DNA of 64,000 nucleotides from Virgibacillus proomii (lineage in GTDB: Bacteria > Bacillota > Bacilli > Bacillales > Amphibacillaceae): NCBI RefSeq assembly GCF_900162615.1, contig NZ_FUFN01000010.1:1804149-1868148 (forward strand), given 5' to 3'. Positions 7,609-17,228 of the stretch are shown piece after piece. The notes under the pieces were generated by a model. The model was not told where the DNA came from. It saw only the letters and a program-made list of their open reading frames with translations, and did no database searches. Within the stretch, counting starts at the first letter, position 1. Each line of letters starts with the position of its first letter. The position numbers were made by a program, and so were the translations under genes.

Positions 7609-9216
7609 ATGAAAGAGAAAATGATAAATTGGAAAAACACTACTGCGGCTTTCTGGAACAATCGTACTAAAGCGCAACGGTTAATATTTATTGGTTCCGT
7701 CGTTATTATTATTCTTTTAATCATAGCTATCGTATTCTTTACAACGAGGTCGAAGTATGTCCCATTATATAATAATTTATCTGTACAAGAAGTGGGACAA
7801 ATTAAAGAGGAACTGGACACTAGAGGAGTACCATATGAATTAGAAGGTGGAGGTAAAGAAATTAAAGTACCTGAAGAGCAGGCAGACAGCTTAGTGGTCG
7901 ATCTAGCGGCACAAGGGATACCTAAGAGCGGAAATATAGATTACTCCTTCTTTAGCGAAAATGCATCATGGGGTGTTACCGAAAACGAATTTAATGTTAT
8001 GAAGCTGGATGCGATGCAAACAGAGTTAGCTAATTTGATCAAAGGGATAGATGGTATTCAAGATGCTAAAGTTATGATTAATATGCCGGAAGAGCCGGTA
8101 TTTGTTAAGGATGCAAAACAGGAAGCGAGCGCTTCAATCGTCATTAATACAGAGCCTGGCTATAACTTTGAAAGCGGGCAAATAAATGCACTTTATCACT
8201 TAGTTTCTAAAGCCGTACCTAATTTACCGGCAGAAAATATTGCGATAACGAATCAATATTTTGAAAGTTTCGAGCAAACTGACGCGAAAGGTTCGGGAAA
8301 CAATATAAAAGATGCGTATACATATCAGCAATCCATTAAAAAAGATATTGAAAAAGACATTCAGAAGCGATTACAGCAAATGCTTGGAGCTATGGTAGGT
8401 TCAGGTAATGTTATCGTGTCTGTTACATCCGATATTGACTTCACACAAGAAAATCGAACCGAGGATCTTGTTGAACCAGTTGATTTGGAAAATATGGAAG
8501 GATTGCCTGTCAGCATAGAAACCATTAAGGAAACGTATGAAGGAGCCGGAGCAGCTGCAGGTGGAGCCGTCGGTACTGGAGACGAGGATGTTGCTAACTA
8601 TCAAGCGACTGATGAAGACGGTGACGGTGAATATGAAATGACAAAAGAGACCGTTAATAATGAATTTAATAAAATTAGAAAAAACATCGTCGAGAGTCCA
8701 TATAAAGTTCGTGATTTAGGTATTCAAGTTGCTGTGAATCGAGTGAAGTCAGCGGATAAAAAAGACGTTGAATATTTAACACAACAAGAAGAGATGGAAG
8801 TTGAAGATGGAATCAATTCGATTATCAATTCAATTATTACTACTTCTATCGATGGTGAATATGCTGAAGATGTCGATCCAGAAGAAAATGTATCGATTGT
8901 GTTTCAGGAATTCAACGGAACGGATTCAACAGCTGCTTCCAAAGAACCATCGATACCAACATGGCTTTATGTTGTAGGTGGCATCTTGTTACTGATAATT
9001 ATCGGATTAATCGTTTACTTCTTGCGTAAACGAAGAGAAGATGAGGACGAAGAAGATGAGGAAGTTTATACAGCACAATCCCAGTTAGAAGTTCCAGATT
9101 TTCCGGAAAAAGAGGAATCGGAAGTAACGATACGCAAAAAGCAATTAGAGAAAATTGCAAAAGAAAAACCAGAAGATTTTGCGAAACTATTGAGAAGCTG
9201 GATTGGAGAGGAATAG
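7609..9216 (+). CDS. fliF: Flagellar MS-ring protein FliF
   Basis: Membrane protein forming the MS ring, on which the C ring and export gate are built. 535 aa against 536 in B. subtilis. A first membrane helix (about 22-42) follows a basic N-terminus; the ring-building YscJ/FliF domain begins with YVPLYNNLSVQEVGQIKEEL; a second membrane helix lies near 450-472 (WLYVVGGILLLIIIGLIVYF). The acidic and basic cytosolic tail with LLRSWIGEE is the FliG-binding end. I chose ATG 7609 after GGTGGGGGA; a TTG at 7594 precedes that site. Confidence 0.96.
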   Translation: MKEKMINWKNTTAAFWNNRTKAQRLIFIGSVVIIILLIIAIVFFTTRSKYVPLYNNLSVQEVGQIKEELDTRGVPYELEGGGKEIKVPEEQADSLVVDLAAQGIPKSGNIDYSFFSENASWGVTENEFNVMKLDAMQTELANLIKGIDGIQDAKVMINMPEEPVFVKDAKQEASASIVINTEPGYNFESGQINALYHLVSKAVPNLPAENIAITNQYFESFEQTDAKGSGNNIKDAYTYQQSIKKDIEKDIQKRLQQMLGAMVGSGNVIVSVTSDIDFTQENRTEDLVEPVDLENMEGLPVSIETIKETYEGAGAAAGGAVGTGDEDVANYQATDEDGDGEYEMTKETVNNEFNKIRKNIVESPYKVRDLGIQVAVNRVKSADKKDVEYLTQQEEMEVEDGINSIINSIITTSIDGEYAEDVDPEENVSIVFQEFNGTDSTAASKEPSIPTWLYVVGGILLLIIIGLIVYFLRKRREDEDEEDEEVYTAQSQLEVPDFPEKEESEVTIRKKQLEKIAKEKPEDFAKLLRSWIGEE

Positions 9217-9228
9217 GGGGTAATAACA

Positions 9229-10242
9229 TTGGCAAGACAAAAAGGATTACTTACTGGAAAACAAAAAGCTGCAATACTATTAATCTCCTTAGGTCCAGAC
9301 GTATCAGCGCAAGTCTATAAACACTTAACGGAAGAGGAGATCGAAAAACTCAGTCTGGAAATCTCTTCAGTAAAAAAGGTAGATAATCAGCTAAAAGAAG
9401 ATGTCATTGAACAATTTCATCAAATTGTACAGGCGCAAGATTATATAGCTCAAGGCGGAATCGGCTATGCCAAAACAGTCTTAGAAAAAGCTTTTGGTAA
9501 ACAAGAGGCTACTAATATTATTAACCGTCTTACATCCACTTTACAGGTTAGACCATTTGATTTCGCCCGACGAGCTGATCCACAGCAAGTATTTAATTTT
9601 ATACAAGGAGAACATCCACAGACAATTGCTCTCGTACTTTCCTATTTAGATCCAGAACAGGCCGGGCAGATTTTATCTGCTTTACCACAGGAAATGCAGG
9701 CAGATGTTGCGAAGCGGATTGCTACGATGGACTCGACATCACCAGAAATTATTTCTCAGGTGGAACAAGTACTGGAAAAAAATATTTCTGCTTCCTTCAC
9801 CGAGGATTATACACAAACTGGTGGTATTCAGGCTGTGGTAGAAGTATTAAATGGAGTTGACAGAAGCACGGAACGAACCATCTTAGATTCTCTTGAAATC
9901 CAAGATCCGGAATTAGCTGAGGAAATAAAGAAACGGATGTTCGTATTCGAGGATATTGTTATATTGGATAACAGAGCTATTCAGCGAGTGATTCGGGAAG
10001 TGGAAAATGAAGATCTTCGTCTAGCATTGAAAGTAGCAAGTGACGAAGTGAAAGATATTGTATTTAAGAATATGTCACAGCGGATGGCTGAGACCGTTAA
10101 AGAAGAGATGGAATATATGGGTCCTGTTCGCTTACGTGATGTGGAAGAAGCACAAACAAGAATCGTTGCTACTATTCGCAGATTAGAGGATGTCGGTGAA
10201 ATCGTCATAGCACGAGGTGGAGGTGATGATATCATTGTCTAA
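9229..10242 (+). CDS. fliG: Flagellar motor switch protein FliG
   Basis: C-ring protein that contacts FliF and transmits stator torque. 337 aa. TTG start (MARQKGLLTGKQKAAILL aligns with B. subtilis FliG) behind TAGGGGG. The middle domain contains EHPQTIALVLSYLDPEQAG and the C-terminal torque helix contains the charged pattern VFEDIVILDNRAIQRVIREVE. Its final codons overlap the start of fliH. Confidence 0.96.
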   Translation: MARQKGLLTGKQKAAILLISLGPDVSAQVYKHLTEEEIEKLSLEISSVKKVDNQLKEDVIEQFHQIVQAQDYIAQGGIGYAKTVLEKAFGKQEATNIINRLTSTLQVRPFDFARRADPQQVFNFIQGEHPQTIALVLSYLDPEQAGQILSALPQEMQADVAKRIATMDSTSPEIISQVEQVLEKNISASFTEDYTQTGGIQAVVEVLNGVDRSTERTILDSLEIQDPELAEEIKKRMFVFEDIVILDNRAIQRVIREVENEDLRLALKVASDEVKDIVFKNMSQRMAETVKEEMEYMGPVRLRDVEEAQTRIVATIRRLEDVGEIVIARGGGDDIIV

Positions 10243-10993
10243 TTTGTATACGGCAAATGAACGAAAACAAATTAAAATCAGAACAATCAAGCCTTTACAG
10301 ACACAAATAGAAGAACAAGCTTCCTCAAATCAATCTTTACTGAAGCATGAACAGCTTGGAGGCGAGCTTAAAAAACAACAGCAGGAACTAGCTGACTTGC
10401 AGCTGAAGCGTAAAAAGCTCCTCGAACAAATAGAAATGGAAGTTCAAGCAGAAAAAGAAGCGTGGCAAACGGAAAAAATGAAATATATCGAAGCAGCAAA
10501 GCAAGAAGGATTTGAGGCAGGTTTTTCTCAAGGGAAATCAGAAAGTCTTGCTAAATATAAAGAATACTTAGTGAAAGCCAACCAAATTATTGAGACTGCA
10601 AAACGTGATTATCATGCAATTATAGAACAACATGTTGATGCGATTTTAGAAATTGCAGTACAAACCGCTGAAAAAATCATCCAACAAAAGCTCAATGATG
10701 ATCCAGAAGTATTTCTTTCAATCATTAAAGCCGCAATTAAGGAGCTGAATGATCAATCAGAGGTTGCTATTTATCTTCATCCGAATCAATATGCTTTTGT
10801 CGTTCAACATAAAGACGAATTAGCATCGTTACTGGAGAACAACACAAAGCTTTCCTGTTATGTTTCAGATGAACTAAAGGAGAATGGTTGCATGATTAAG
10901 CACCAATTTGGACAAGTTGACGCTAGTATTGACACACAGCTGGAGGAAATTCGCTACATTTTATTAGAAATAGCTGGAGAAAGCAAACAATGA
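10235..10993 (+). CDS. fliH: Flagellar export stator protein FliH
   Basis: Peripheral-stalk homologue that binds and regulates the export ATPase FliI. About 252 aa. A coiled-coil rich N-terminal half (ELKKQQQELADLQLKRKKLL) contains the FliH-type GFEAGFSQGKSES segment (near 92-104), followed by the ATPase delta-like C-terminus (AIKELNDQSEVAIYLHPNQY). Start is ambiguous: TTG 10235 has good spacing from GGAGG (10219-10223), while ATG 10226 abuts it. Either overlaps the end of fliG, indicating coupling, and the stop overlaps fliI. Confidence 0.92.
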   Translation: MSNLYTANERKQIKIRTIKPLQTQIEEQASSNQSLLKHEQLGGELKKQQQELADLQLKRKKLLEQIEMEVQAEKEAWQTEKMKYIEAAKQEGFEAGFSQGKSESLAKYKEYLVKANQIIETAKRDYHAIIEQHVDAILEIAVQTAEKIIQQKLNDDPEVFLSIIKAAIKELNDQSEVAIYLHPNQYAFVVQHKDELASLLENNTKLSCYVSDELKENGCMIKHQFGQVDASIDTQLEEIRYILLEIAGESKQ

Positions 10994-12309
10994 ATACAAA
11001 TAATTTTTTAACCGCAATTTCAAAAGCAGATACCTATAAACGATACGGAAAAGTATTACGTGTCGTTGGAATTATGATTGAATCAAAAGGACCTGCAGCA
11101 AATATCGGAGAAGTCTGTTATATCCATCCGGCTACCAATCAGGGAGTTCCAATTCTTGCAGAAGTAGTAGGATTTCATCAAGAGAGAATTATACTTATGC
11201 CATATGCAGAAGTAATGGAAATTGGTCCTGGGTGCCTTGTGGAGTCAACTGGCAAGTCATTAAGTGTCAAAATTGGTAGGGGGCTGATTGGAAATGTGGT
11301 TGATCCCTTGGGTAATCCATTAGAAGGACAGCCACTACCAAAAGGATTAACCAGCTTTCTTACCGACCAGGCTCCTCCTAATCCTATGCTTCGACCACCA
11401 ATTACGAAACCGTTAGAGGTAGGTATTAAAGTTATTGATAGCTTATTAACTGTTGGTGAGGGACAGCGGATTGGTATTTTTGCGGGCAGTGGTGTTGGTA
11501 AAAGTACGCTGCTTGGAATGATCGCTAGAAATAGCGGAGCAGATATCAATGTAATAGCGCTAGTTGGAGAAAGAGGCCGCGAAGTAAGGGAATTTATTGA
11601 ACAAGATTTAGGTGAAGCAGGACTTAAGAAATCGATTGTGGTTGTAGCCACATCTGATCAACCTGCTTTGATGAGGATTAAAGGTGCGTTTACAGCGACG
11701 GCAATTAGTGAGTATTTTCGAGATCAAGGGTATCGCGTTAATTTAATGATGGATTCGGTAACTCGAGTAGCGATGGCACAGAGGGAAATCGGATTAGCAA
11801 CTGGAGAACCACCAACTACAAAAGGATACACCCCTTCTGTTTTTGCTACATTACCGAAATTGCTTGAACGCACTGGTACAAACGAAAAGGGAACAATCAC
11901 TGCATTTTACACGGTGCTTGTGGATGGAGATGATATGAATGAACCTATTGCTGATACGGTTCGTGGTATTCTTGACGGGCACTTTGTAATGGACCGTAAG
12001 CTTGCTGAAAGAGGACAATACCCTGCAATAAATGTATTAAAATCAATTAGCCGGGTGATGAACCAAGTTGTTGATCATGATCATATTCAAGTAGCTAATG
12101 AAATCCGTTCTCTGATTGCCACGTTTGAAGAGAACCGGGAATTGATTCAAATCGGCGCTTACAAACGGGGAACAGATCAAGGAATTGATCGGGCTATTTC
12201 TTTTCATCCAGACATAGTATCATTCTTGCAGCAAGGAATTAACGATTACCATCCTTTCCAGGAGTCAGTCGATGCGATGAAAGCTTTACTTAATGGAGGT
12301 GGCAAATAG
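10990..12309 (+). CDS. fliI: Flagellar type III export ATPase FliI
   Basis: F1-beta-like ATPase energising export of rod, hook and filament proteins. 439 aa. Walker A GIFAGSGVGKSTLLG lies near 162-175, Walker B region VNLMMDSVTRVAMAQREI near 250, and the type III ATPase signature PPTTKGYTPSVFATLPKLLE follows. ATG overlaps the fliH stop (ATGA), and its stop overlaps the fliJ GTG by one base. Confidence 0.96.
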   Translation: MNTNNFLTAISKADTYKRYGKVLRVVGIMIESKGPAANIGEVCYIHPATNQGVPILAEVVGFHQERIILMPYAEVMEIGPGCLVESTGKSLSVKIGRGLIGNVVDPLGNPLEGQPLPKGLTSFLTDQAPPNPMLRPPITKPLEVGIKVIDSLLTVGEGQRIGIFAGSGVGKSTLLGMIARNSGADINVIALVGERGREVREFIEQDLGEAGLKKSIVVVATSDQPALMRIKGAFTATAISEYFRDQGYRVNLMMDSVTRVAMAQREIGLATGEPPTTKGYTPSVFATLPKLLERTGTNEKGTITAFYTVLVDGDDMNEPIADTVRGILDGHFVMDRKLAERGQYPAINVLKSISRVMNQVVDHDHIQVANEIRSLIATFEENRELIQIGAYKRGTDQGIDRAISFHPDIVSFLQQGINDYHPFQESVDAMKALLNGGGK

Positions 12310-12755
12310 TGTCCGATACGATGGTGTTATCTAAGATTTTACATATTCGAGAAACAGAAAAGAAACATGCTCAAAAAGCCTATCAGCAATCACTTGATTT
12401 TTTTGAACAAACTGCCATGGAACTGTATGAGCTCTTGAAAAAGAAAGAACTGGCTGAAGTAGCATATGAAGAAAAAATGCATCAGACAACGACTCTGGAA
12501 AAATTAAAAGAGCAATTTAGTTATATTGAAAAGCTAAATGCAATGATTATGGTACTTCAAGAAGATGTACAACGAGCCCGAATGGAGATGGAAACGAAGC
12601 AATCTGAGTTAAATAACGCTCATATAGAAATGAAAAAGTTTGAAAAGTTAATAGAGAATCGAAGGAATGAAAAAATAGAAGCAATCAAGAAAAATGAAAA
12701 AGCAATGATGGATGAAGTAGCTATACATCAATTTCTAAATCGAAAAATTAGGTGA
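12309..12755 (+). CDS. fliJ: Flagellar export chaperone FliJ
   Basis: Coiled-coil protein that inserts into the FliI hexamer and links it to FlhA. 148 aa, almost entirely charged helix (LYELLKKKELAEVAYEEKM, then ARMEMETKQSELNNAHIEMK). GTG start overlaps the fliI stop, with GGAGGTGGC just upstream. Sequence conservation in this family is low, so the call rests on length, coiled coil and position between fliI and ylxF. Confidence 0.88.
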   Translation: MSDTMVLSKILHIRETEKKHAQKAYQQSLDFFEQTAMELYELLKKKELAEVAYEEKMHQTTTLEKLKEQFSYIEKLNAMIMVLQEDVQRARMEMETKQSELNNAHIEMKKFEKLIENRRNEKIEAIKKNEKAMMDEVAIHQFLNRKIR

Positions 12756-12760
12756 CGTGA

Positions 12761-13372
12761 ATGGCTAAGAAAATAGATACGGAAAAGAAAAAAATGAATC
12801 CCATCCTTTGGTTCCTGTTTGCGATCGTCATTCCAATTAGCATAACAATTGCACTTGTAACCATTATTTTAATGGTCGCCGGAGTGGATGTGACTGGGTG
12901 GTTAAAGGATAAAGGCAAGGATATTCCTGTTGTATCTTCATTCGTTGATACGGAAGAAGAAGATAACACGGCTGTTGCAGAAAAACATATGAAATCAACG
13001 CTTGATAAAAAGAATGCTGAAATTGATGAGTTGAAAAAGGAGCTTCAAGATAAAGAAGCGATGTTAGAAAAGCTAGAGCAGGATATCGTTAAACTTAAGA
13101 ACAAGCAAAAATCGGCTGAAAAAGCTGAAAAAGGGAATAAGACGAACGAAGAGGAAAAGGACGCTCAAGGTAATACGATAAAGTCAATGGCCAAATCTTT
13201 TAATAGGATGGATGAAGAGCAAGCTGCAAAAATTCTGCAAAGCTTAAAAAGGGAAACAGCCTTAGCAATTATTAAAGAACTAAAAGATGATACGCGTGCC
13301 AGTGTGTTAGAAGCTATGGACCCTGATACAGCCGCACAATTAACACAACAATTTATTGATACCGAAAACTAA
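12761..13372 (+). CDS. ylxF: YlxF/MotE-like flagellar operon protein with MgtE N-domain
   Basis: 203 aa. One membrane helix near 14-36 (LWFLFAIVIPISITIALVTI), a long coiled coil (about 75-125, LDKKNAEIDELKKELQDKEA), and a C-terminal MgtE-N-like helical repeat (MDEEQAAKILQSLKRETALA ... MDPDTAAQLTQQFI). This architecture matches B. subtilis YlxF and resembles MotE, a periplasmic stator chaperone in proteobacteria. It lies at the fliJ-fliK position. A role in motor assembly is inference. Confidence 0.85.
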   Translation: MAKKIDTEKKKMNPILWFLFAIVIPISITIALVTIILMVAGVDVTGWLKDKGKDIPVVSSFVDTEEEDNTAVAEKHMKSTLDKKNAEIDELKKELQDKEAMLEKLEQDIVKLKNKQKSAEKAEKGNKTNEEEKDAQGNTIKSMAKSFNRMDEEQAAKILQSLKRETALAIIKELKDDTRASVLEAMDPDTAAQLTQQFIDTEN

Positions 13373-13409
13373 GCTAAGTATCGACTTCACTTAGAAAGGG
13401 GGTGAGAGA

Positions 13410-14741
13410 ATGAGTGCCATTGCCATGTTATTACAGCAGCTGCCAATAACAATCGGTGAAGAGACGCCGAAGCAAGCAACTACCAAGGAAAACTTAGCTA
13501 ATTCACCATTTCAAGAGCTTATGATTCATCATCAAATGCTTTCCGAGACAGGTAATCAGCTTTTCCAAATGGAAGAAGAGCAAATGGATACAACCGATTT
13601 GTTGCCTGTACTTGATGGGAAGACGTTAGTTGCTCAATATGTGAGCAAACTTATAAGTCCTAATCAGCCTGCAACACTAAGTATTGAGGAGCAAACGAAT
13701 GTCTGGAAAATGTTAGAACAACCTTTCATTCAACAGTTATTGCTTGATTCAAATAATGAAATATCAGAACTTGATGAGATTCCAGAAGCAGAAAAGCTTT
13801 CTGAACAACAAGGAGAAATAGAAGACGGCGAAGTAAATTTGGCTCTTGTGCAACAACAATTAGCTACTATTTTTTCAAATGTAGAAGCGATTCTTGCTCA
13901 AGTTCATAATAAACAAGACATAACGAAAGCCGCTACGAAACTAATGGAATTACTTAAACAGTGGAATGCAGTTATGAAAAATGCAGAAGCTGTCGTTTCT
14001 CCTGAGACAACTGGACGTCTACTGCAAGATAATACAAAGGAGCAAGCGATTTGGCAGAGGTTGGTCCAAGCCTTTCAAAAAAGGGAAAGTTTTGCACAAA
14101 AACAACCTTATAGTAGAGAAGCCAAAGTAAATAGTGCGGATGTTGCTAAGTGGCTTACAAATGCTATCGAGACAGTTTCTAAAACAGAACATGCACATAT
14201 GGGCAATAAAGAAATGATGATAGCAGCAGCAAATAGTTCATCTGTCCCGTTAGACAAAATGCAACAGCATGTTATCTATTTAAATACCGAACAACACCCA
14301 CAGAAGCAAATGGGACAGGAACTGATTCAGCAATTCCAACGGATCATGAAATCGGGTAGGTTTATGAAAATGCCAAATGGTGTAAATCAGCTTCATATCA
14401 CACTACGCCCCCAGCATTTAGGGAATTTGCTCGTACGATTCACTGAATTGAATGGCGAAATGACCGTCCGTATTCTTGTACAGTCTCAAGCTGCTAAAGA
14501 TTTACTCGAATCCAATATTCACAAATTGAGAAATATGTTTTCTCCGCAGCAAGTAGTCATAGAAAGACAAGAGGCACAGTTAACACAGGGACAACAACTG
14601 CAAAAGGATTCAGGGGAAAATCCACAACAATTTACAGACCATGAGCAGGATAATCAGCATGAATCAGAACGTGAGGATGCGAAATCCGAAGGGGAGTTTG
14701 CTTCTACCTTCCAAGAGATACTATTGAACGAACAAGTGTAG
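13410..14741 (+). CDS. fliK: Flagellar hook-length control protein FliK
   Basis: Secreted ruler and export-specificity switch for hook length. 443 aa with a long Gln/Glu-rich variable N-terminal region and the conserved C-terminal Flg_hook domain (about 320-395): NQLHITLRPQHLGNLLVRF followed by GEMTVRILVQSQAAKDLLES and LRNMF. This is followed by a Gln/Glu-rich tail. AAAGGGGGTGAGAG precedes ATG 13410. Position between ylxF and flgD supports the call. Confidence 0.92.
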   Translation: MSAIAMLLQQLPITIGEETPKQATTKENLANSPFQELMIHHQMLSETGNQLFQMEEEQMDTTDLLPVLDGKTLVAQYVSKLISPNQPATLSIEEQTNVWKMLEQPFIQQLLLDSNNEISELDEIPEAEKLSEQQGEIEDGEVNLALVQQQLATIFSNVEAILAQVHNKQDITKAATKLMELLKQWNAVMKNAEAVVSPETTGRLLQDNTKEQAIWQRLVQAFQKRESFAQKQPYSREAKVNSADVAKWLTNAIETVSKTEHAHMGNKEMMIAAANSSSVPLDKMQQHVIYLNTEQHPQKQMGQELIQQFQRIMKSGRFMKMPNGVNQLHITLRPQHLGNLLVRFTELNGEMTVRILVQSQAAKDLLESNIHKLRNMFSPQQVVIERQEAQLTQGQQLQKDSGENPQQFTDHEQDNQHESEREDAKSEGEFASTFQEILLNEQV

Positions 14742-14756
14742 AAGGAGGTGTATATA

Positions 14757-15248
14757 TTGGCCAAAATTGATCCATCGCTCTATTTACGAAATCAGAAGCA
14801 GGAGCGAACACCAAACCCGGATTTAGGGAAGGATGAATTTCTTAAAATTTTAATGGTACAGCTACAAAATCAAGATCCAACCAATCCAATGGATGATCGT
14901 GAGTTTATAGCGCAAATGGCCCAGTTTAGTTCATTAGAACAAATGATGAATATGTCCAAATCTATTGATAACCTTGTTGAAAGTCAACTTGTTTCACCAG
15001 TTATTAAATATAGTCACATGTTAGGAAGAGAAGTTACTTACCAAGCGTATGACAAAGAAACAGGCAAAAAAACAGAGATCGTATCCAGTAAAGTAGTAGC
15101 TGTAAGTCAAAAGGATGGCTGGGCTATTTTAGAACTGGAGAATGGCGAAAAAATTTATGCAGATGCTGTTTTACAAGTAAATGATCCAGAATCGAAAAAA
15201 GATGACGAGCAACCAGAAGAATCGAAAAAAGAAGGGAAGAAGAGCTAG
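14757..15248 (+). CDS. flgD: Flagellar hook cap protein FlgD
   Basis: Scaffold that caps the growing hook and is lost afterwards. About 163 aa from TTG 14757 (MAKIDPSLYL), placed seven bases after the strong site GAAGGAGGTG (14741-14750); the GTG at 14748 overlaps that site. The FlgD N-terminal signature LGKDEFLKILMVQLQNQDP and NPMDDREFIAQMAQFSSLEQM are clear. The C-terminal Ig/Tudor part is short and ends in a Lys/Glu-rich tail, as in other bacilli. Confidence 0.94.
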   Translation: MAKIDPSLYLRNQKQERTPNPDLGKDEFLKILMVQLQNQDPTNPMDDREFIAQMAQFSSLEQMMNMSKSIDNLVESQLVSPVIKYSHMLGREVTYQAYDKETGKKTEIVSSKVVAVSQKDGWAILELENGEKIYADAVLQVNDPESKKDDEQPEESKKEGKKS

Positions 15249-15644
15249 ATGAATACATGGGATCATCGAATTCTTCAAGCACCTCAGCATCCGTCTTTTG
15301 TAACTAGAGAAGTAAAGAAAACAAATAAAGAGATAAATAGTTCCAGCTTTAAAGACATACTAGTACAAGAGCAATTGGAACAACGACAGTTAAAAATCAG
15401 CAAGCATGCCGCAGCACGTATACAAGAACGAAAGATTGAAATTAATGCAAAGCAATGGCAAAGGATTGAAGCTAAATTATCAGAGGCAAAACGAAAAGGA
15501 ATTAATGATTCACTCGTCTTATTAAATGATGCAGCATTATTAGTCAGTGCCAGAAACAACACAGTTGTAACAGCAATGGATCGCAATGAGGCAGAAGATC
15601 GAATTTTTACTAATATTAATGGTGCTATTTTAATCAATGACTAA
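15249..15644 (+). CDS. TIGR02530-type flagellar operon protein
   Basis: 131 aa, starting directly after the flgD stop. The C-terminal two thirds (KISKHAAARIQERKIEI, then DSLVLLNDAALLVSARNNTVVTAM and FTNINGAILI) match a small conserved family found in Firmicute flagellar operons between flgD and the hook/rod gene. Its role is unknown; a contribution to hook assembly is inferred from position. No signal peptide or membrane helix is visible. Confidence 0.85.
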   Translation: MNTWDHRILQAPQHPSFVTREVKKTNKEINSSSFKDILVQEQLEQRQLKISKHAAARIQERKIEINAKQWQRIEAKLSEAKRKGINDSLVLLNDAALLVSARNNTVVTAMDRNEAEDRIFTNINGAILIND

Positions 15645-15721
15645 GGCTGGACCCTTTTTGGGAAGCCAGAAGCTGTGGAATGACAGATACAGCTAAATAT
15701 TTTAGAAAAGGGGAAATAGAC

Positions 15722-16513
15722 ATGTTACGTTCAATGTACGCAGGAATTTCTGGGATGAGAGGATTTCAAACCAAGCTTGATGTAGTAGGTAATAATATCG
15801 CAAACGTCAATACATCTGGTTTTAAAAAGGGAAGAGTTACCTTTCAAGATATGATGAGTCAAACGACATCTGGTGCTCAAGGGCCAACAGCTGGACGTGG
15901 GGGAGTGAACCCGATTCAAGTTGGTCTAGGTTCACAACTAGGTTCGATTGATAATATTCATACTCAAGGCTTTCGGCAGTCGACTGGTAACCCGTTAGAC
16001 TTTCAGTTAGAAGGAAATGGCATGTTTATCTTGGAAGGAAATGGAACAACTTATTATACCCGTGCCGGTAACTTTTACTTAGATGACAATGATCGAATTG
16101 TAAATGCTAATGGGTATTATTTGCAAAGTATGAATGGAGGATATATAACGATTCCGCAAGATGCAAAAAGCTTTGATATTTCATCGGATGGAACGGTTAC
16201 GTACATTGCAGCGAATGGGTCTAATCAGACTGCTGGTCAAATTGCTTTGGCGAATTTCTCCAACCCAGGCGGATTAGAAAAAGCAGGAAGTAATCTTTAT
16301 TTAATGTCTGAAAATGCCGGTTATAACGGCATAAGTGCTCCTGAAACAGATGGTACAGCAAAAGTTATAGCTGGTGCACTTGAAATGTCGAATGTTGATT
16401 TATCAGAAGAGTTCACAGAAATGATTACAGCTCAAAGAGGTTTCCAGGCAAACACAAGAATTATTACAACATCGGATGAAATTCTGCAAGAGCTTGTAAA
16501 CTTAAAACGCTAA
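15722..16513 (+). CDS. flgG: Flagellar hook/distal-rod protein FlgG-type
   Basis: Axial structural protein of the flagellum. 263 aa from ATG 15722, placed after AAAAGGGGAAA; an upstream in-frame ATG at 15680 lacks a ribosome site. N-terminus MLRSMYAGISGMRGFQTKLD and VVGNNIANVNTSGFKKGRVT, and C-terminus MITAQRGFQANTRIITTSDE, are the paired coiled-coil ends of hook-family proteins. The corresponding B. subtilis gene has been named flgE and flgG by different authors; at this length the protein may act as the hook subunit. Confidence 0.92.
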   Translation: MLRSMYAGISGMRGFQTKLDVVGNNIANVNTSGFKKGRVTFQDMMSQTTSGAQGPTAGRGGVNPIQVGLGSQLGSIDNIHTQGFRQSTGNPLDFQLEGNGMFILEGNGTTYYTRAGNFYLDDNDRIVNANGYYLQSMNGGYITIPQDAKSFDISSDGTVTYIAANGSNQTAGQIALANFSNPGGLEKAGSNLYLMSENAGYNGISAPETDGTAKVIAGALEMSNVDLSEEFTEMITAQRGFQANTRIITTSDEILQELVNLKR

Positions 16514-16558
16514 GTTAGGAGGGAGGGGAGTGCGTTAGGGCGTACTCCCACCTAAATC

Positions 16559-16777
16559 ATGATTTCATTAACACGGTTAAACGGTGAAAAATTTACATTA
16601 AATGCTATCCTGATTGAACAAGTTCAGGACTTTCCAGATACGACGATAACATTGATTAATGGTAAGAAATTAGTCGTGAAAAACACCCATTCGGAAGTGC
16701 TTGAGCGCGTTTTAGCCTACTACCAGCAAATCGGCATCCAAGTAGTACAAAAGGAGGCAATTAAAGAAGATGAGTAA
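16559..16777 (+). CDS. swrD: SwrD/FlbD-family motility protein
   Basis: 72 aa. The family core MISLTRLNGEKFTLNAILIEQVQDFPDTTITLINGKKLVV is almost complete. In B. subtilis SwrD (YlzI) increases flagellar motor power needed for swarming. It ends inside the fliL start (overlap 16770-16777), indicating translational coupling with the stator-associated FliL. Upstream GGAGGGAGGGG lies unusually far (about 40 bases) from the ATG. Confidence 0.9.
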   Translation: MISLTRLNGEKFTLNAILIEQVQDFPDTTITLINGKKLVVKNTHSEVLERVLAYYQQIGIQVVQKEAIKEDE

Positions 16778-17189
16778 TGTAGTAAAAACAATGATAACTT
16801 CAATAGCTGTATTAGCTGTTATAGGCATTGCTGCATTTGTCGTCGTTTGGTATATCAATGACGATAATACTAATGGAGAAACCCCATCCATTAAAAAAAT
16901 AAAGGAATATTCGTATGAAACGCCGGAGATAACAACGGATCTTGAAGATGGAAGCTTTGTGCGTATTCAATTTCAAATCGTAACGAATGGTAAGGATGCG
17001 AAAAAAGAAATTAGTCAGCGTGATTTCCAGCTAAAAAATATCCTCATTAAAGAATTAGCAACGATGAAAGAAGAGGATTTTAAATCCGGGTTAACGGATT
17101 TGGAAGAGAAGATTAAAAACAAATTAAATGAACTAATGACTACAGGGAAGGTTACGGATGTGTACACCACTAATAAAATATTGCAGTAA
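16770..17189 (+). CDS. fliL: Flagellar basal body-associated protein FliL
   Basis: Single-pass membrane protein that surrounds the stators and supports torque. 139 aa. A membrane helix near 7-29 (MITSIAVLAVIGIAAFVVVW) is followed by a short linker and an extracytoplasmic stomatin-like domain with DGSFVRIQFQIVTNGKDAKK and a C-terminal VTDVYTTNKIL. AAAGGAGG upstream lies inside swrD. Confidence 0.93.
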   Translation: MSNVVKTMITSIAVLAVIGIAAFVVVWYINDDNTNGETPSIKKIKEYSYETPEITTDLEDGSFVRIQFQIVTNGKDAKKEISQRDFQLKNILIKELATMKEEDFKSGLTDLEEKIKNKLNELMTTGKVTDVYTTNKILQ

Positions 17190-17228
17190 ACAAAATAATA
17201 ATGAACTCCACATTGGAGGTGATTGTAC

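Noticed and set aside
9229..9231. TTG start of fliG considered suspicious
   Set aside because: Several genes here use TTG (flgD, fliM, flhB, rseP, rimP), and the fliG N-terminus aligns with B. subtilis.
11178..11651. 157-codon open frame on - strand
   Set aside because: Antisense to the highly conserved ATPase core of fliI; Ser/Pro/Ile-rich composition typical of an antisense shadow.
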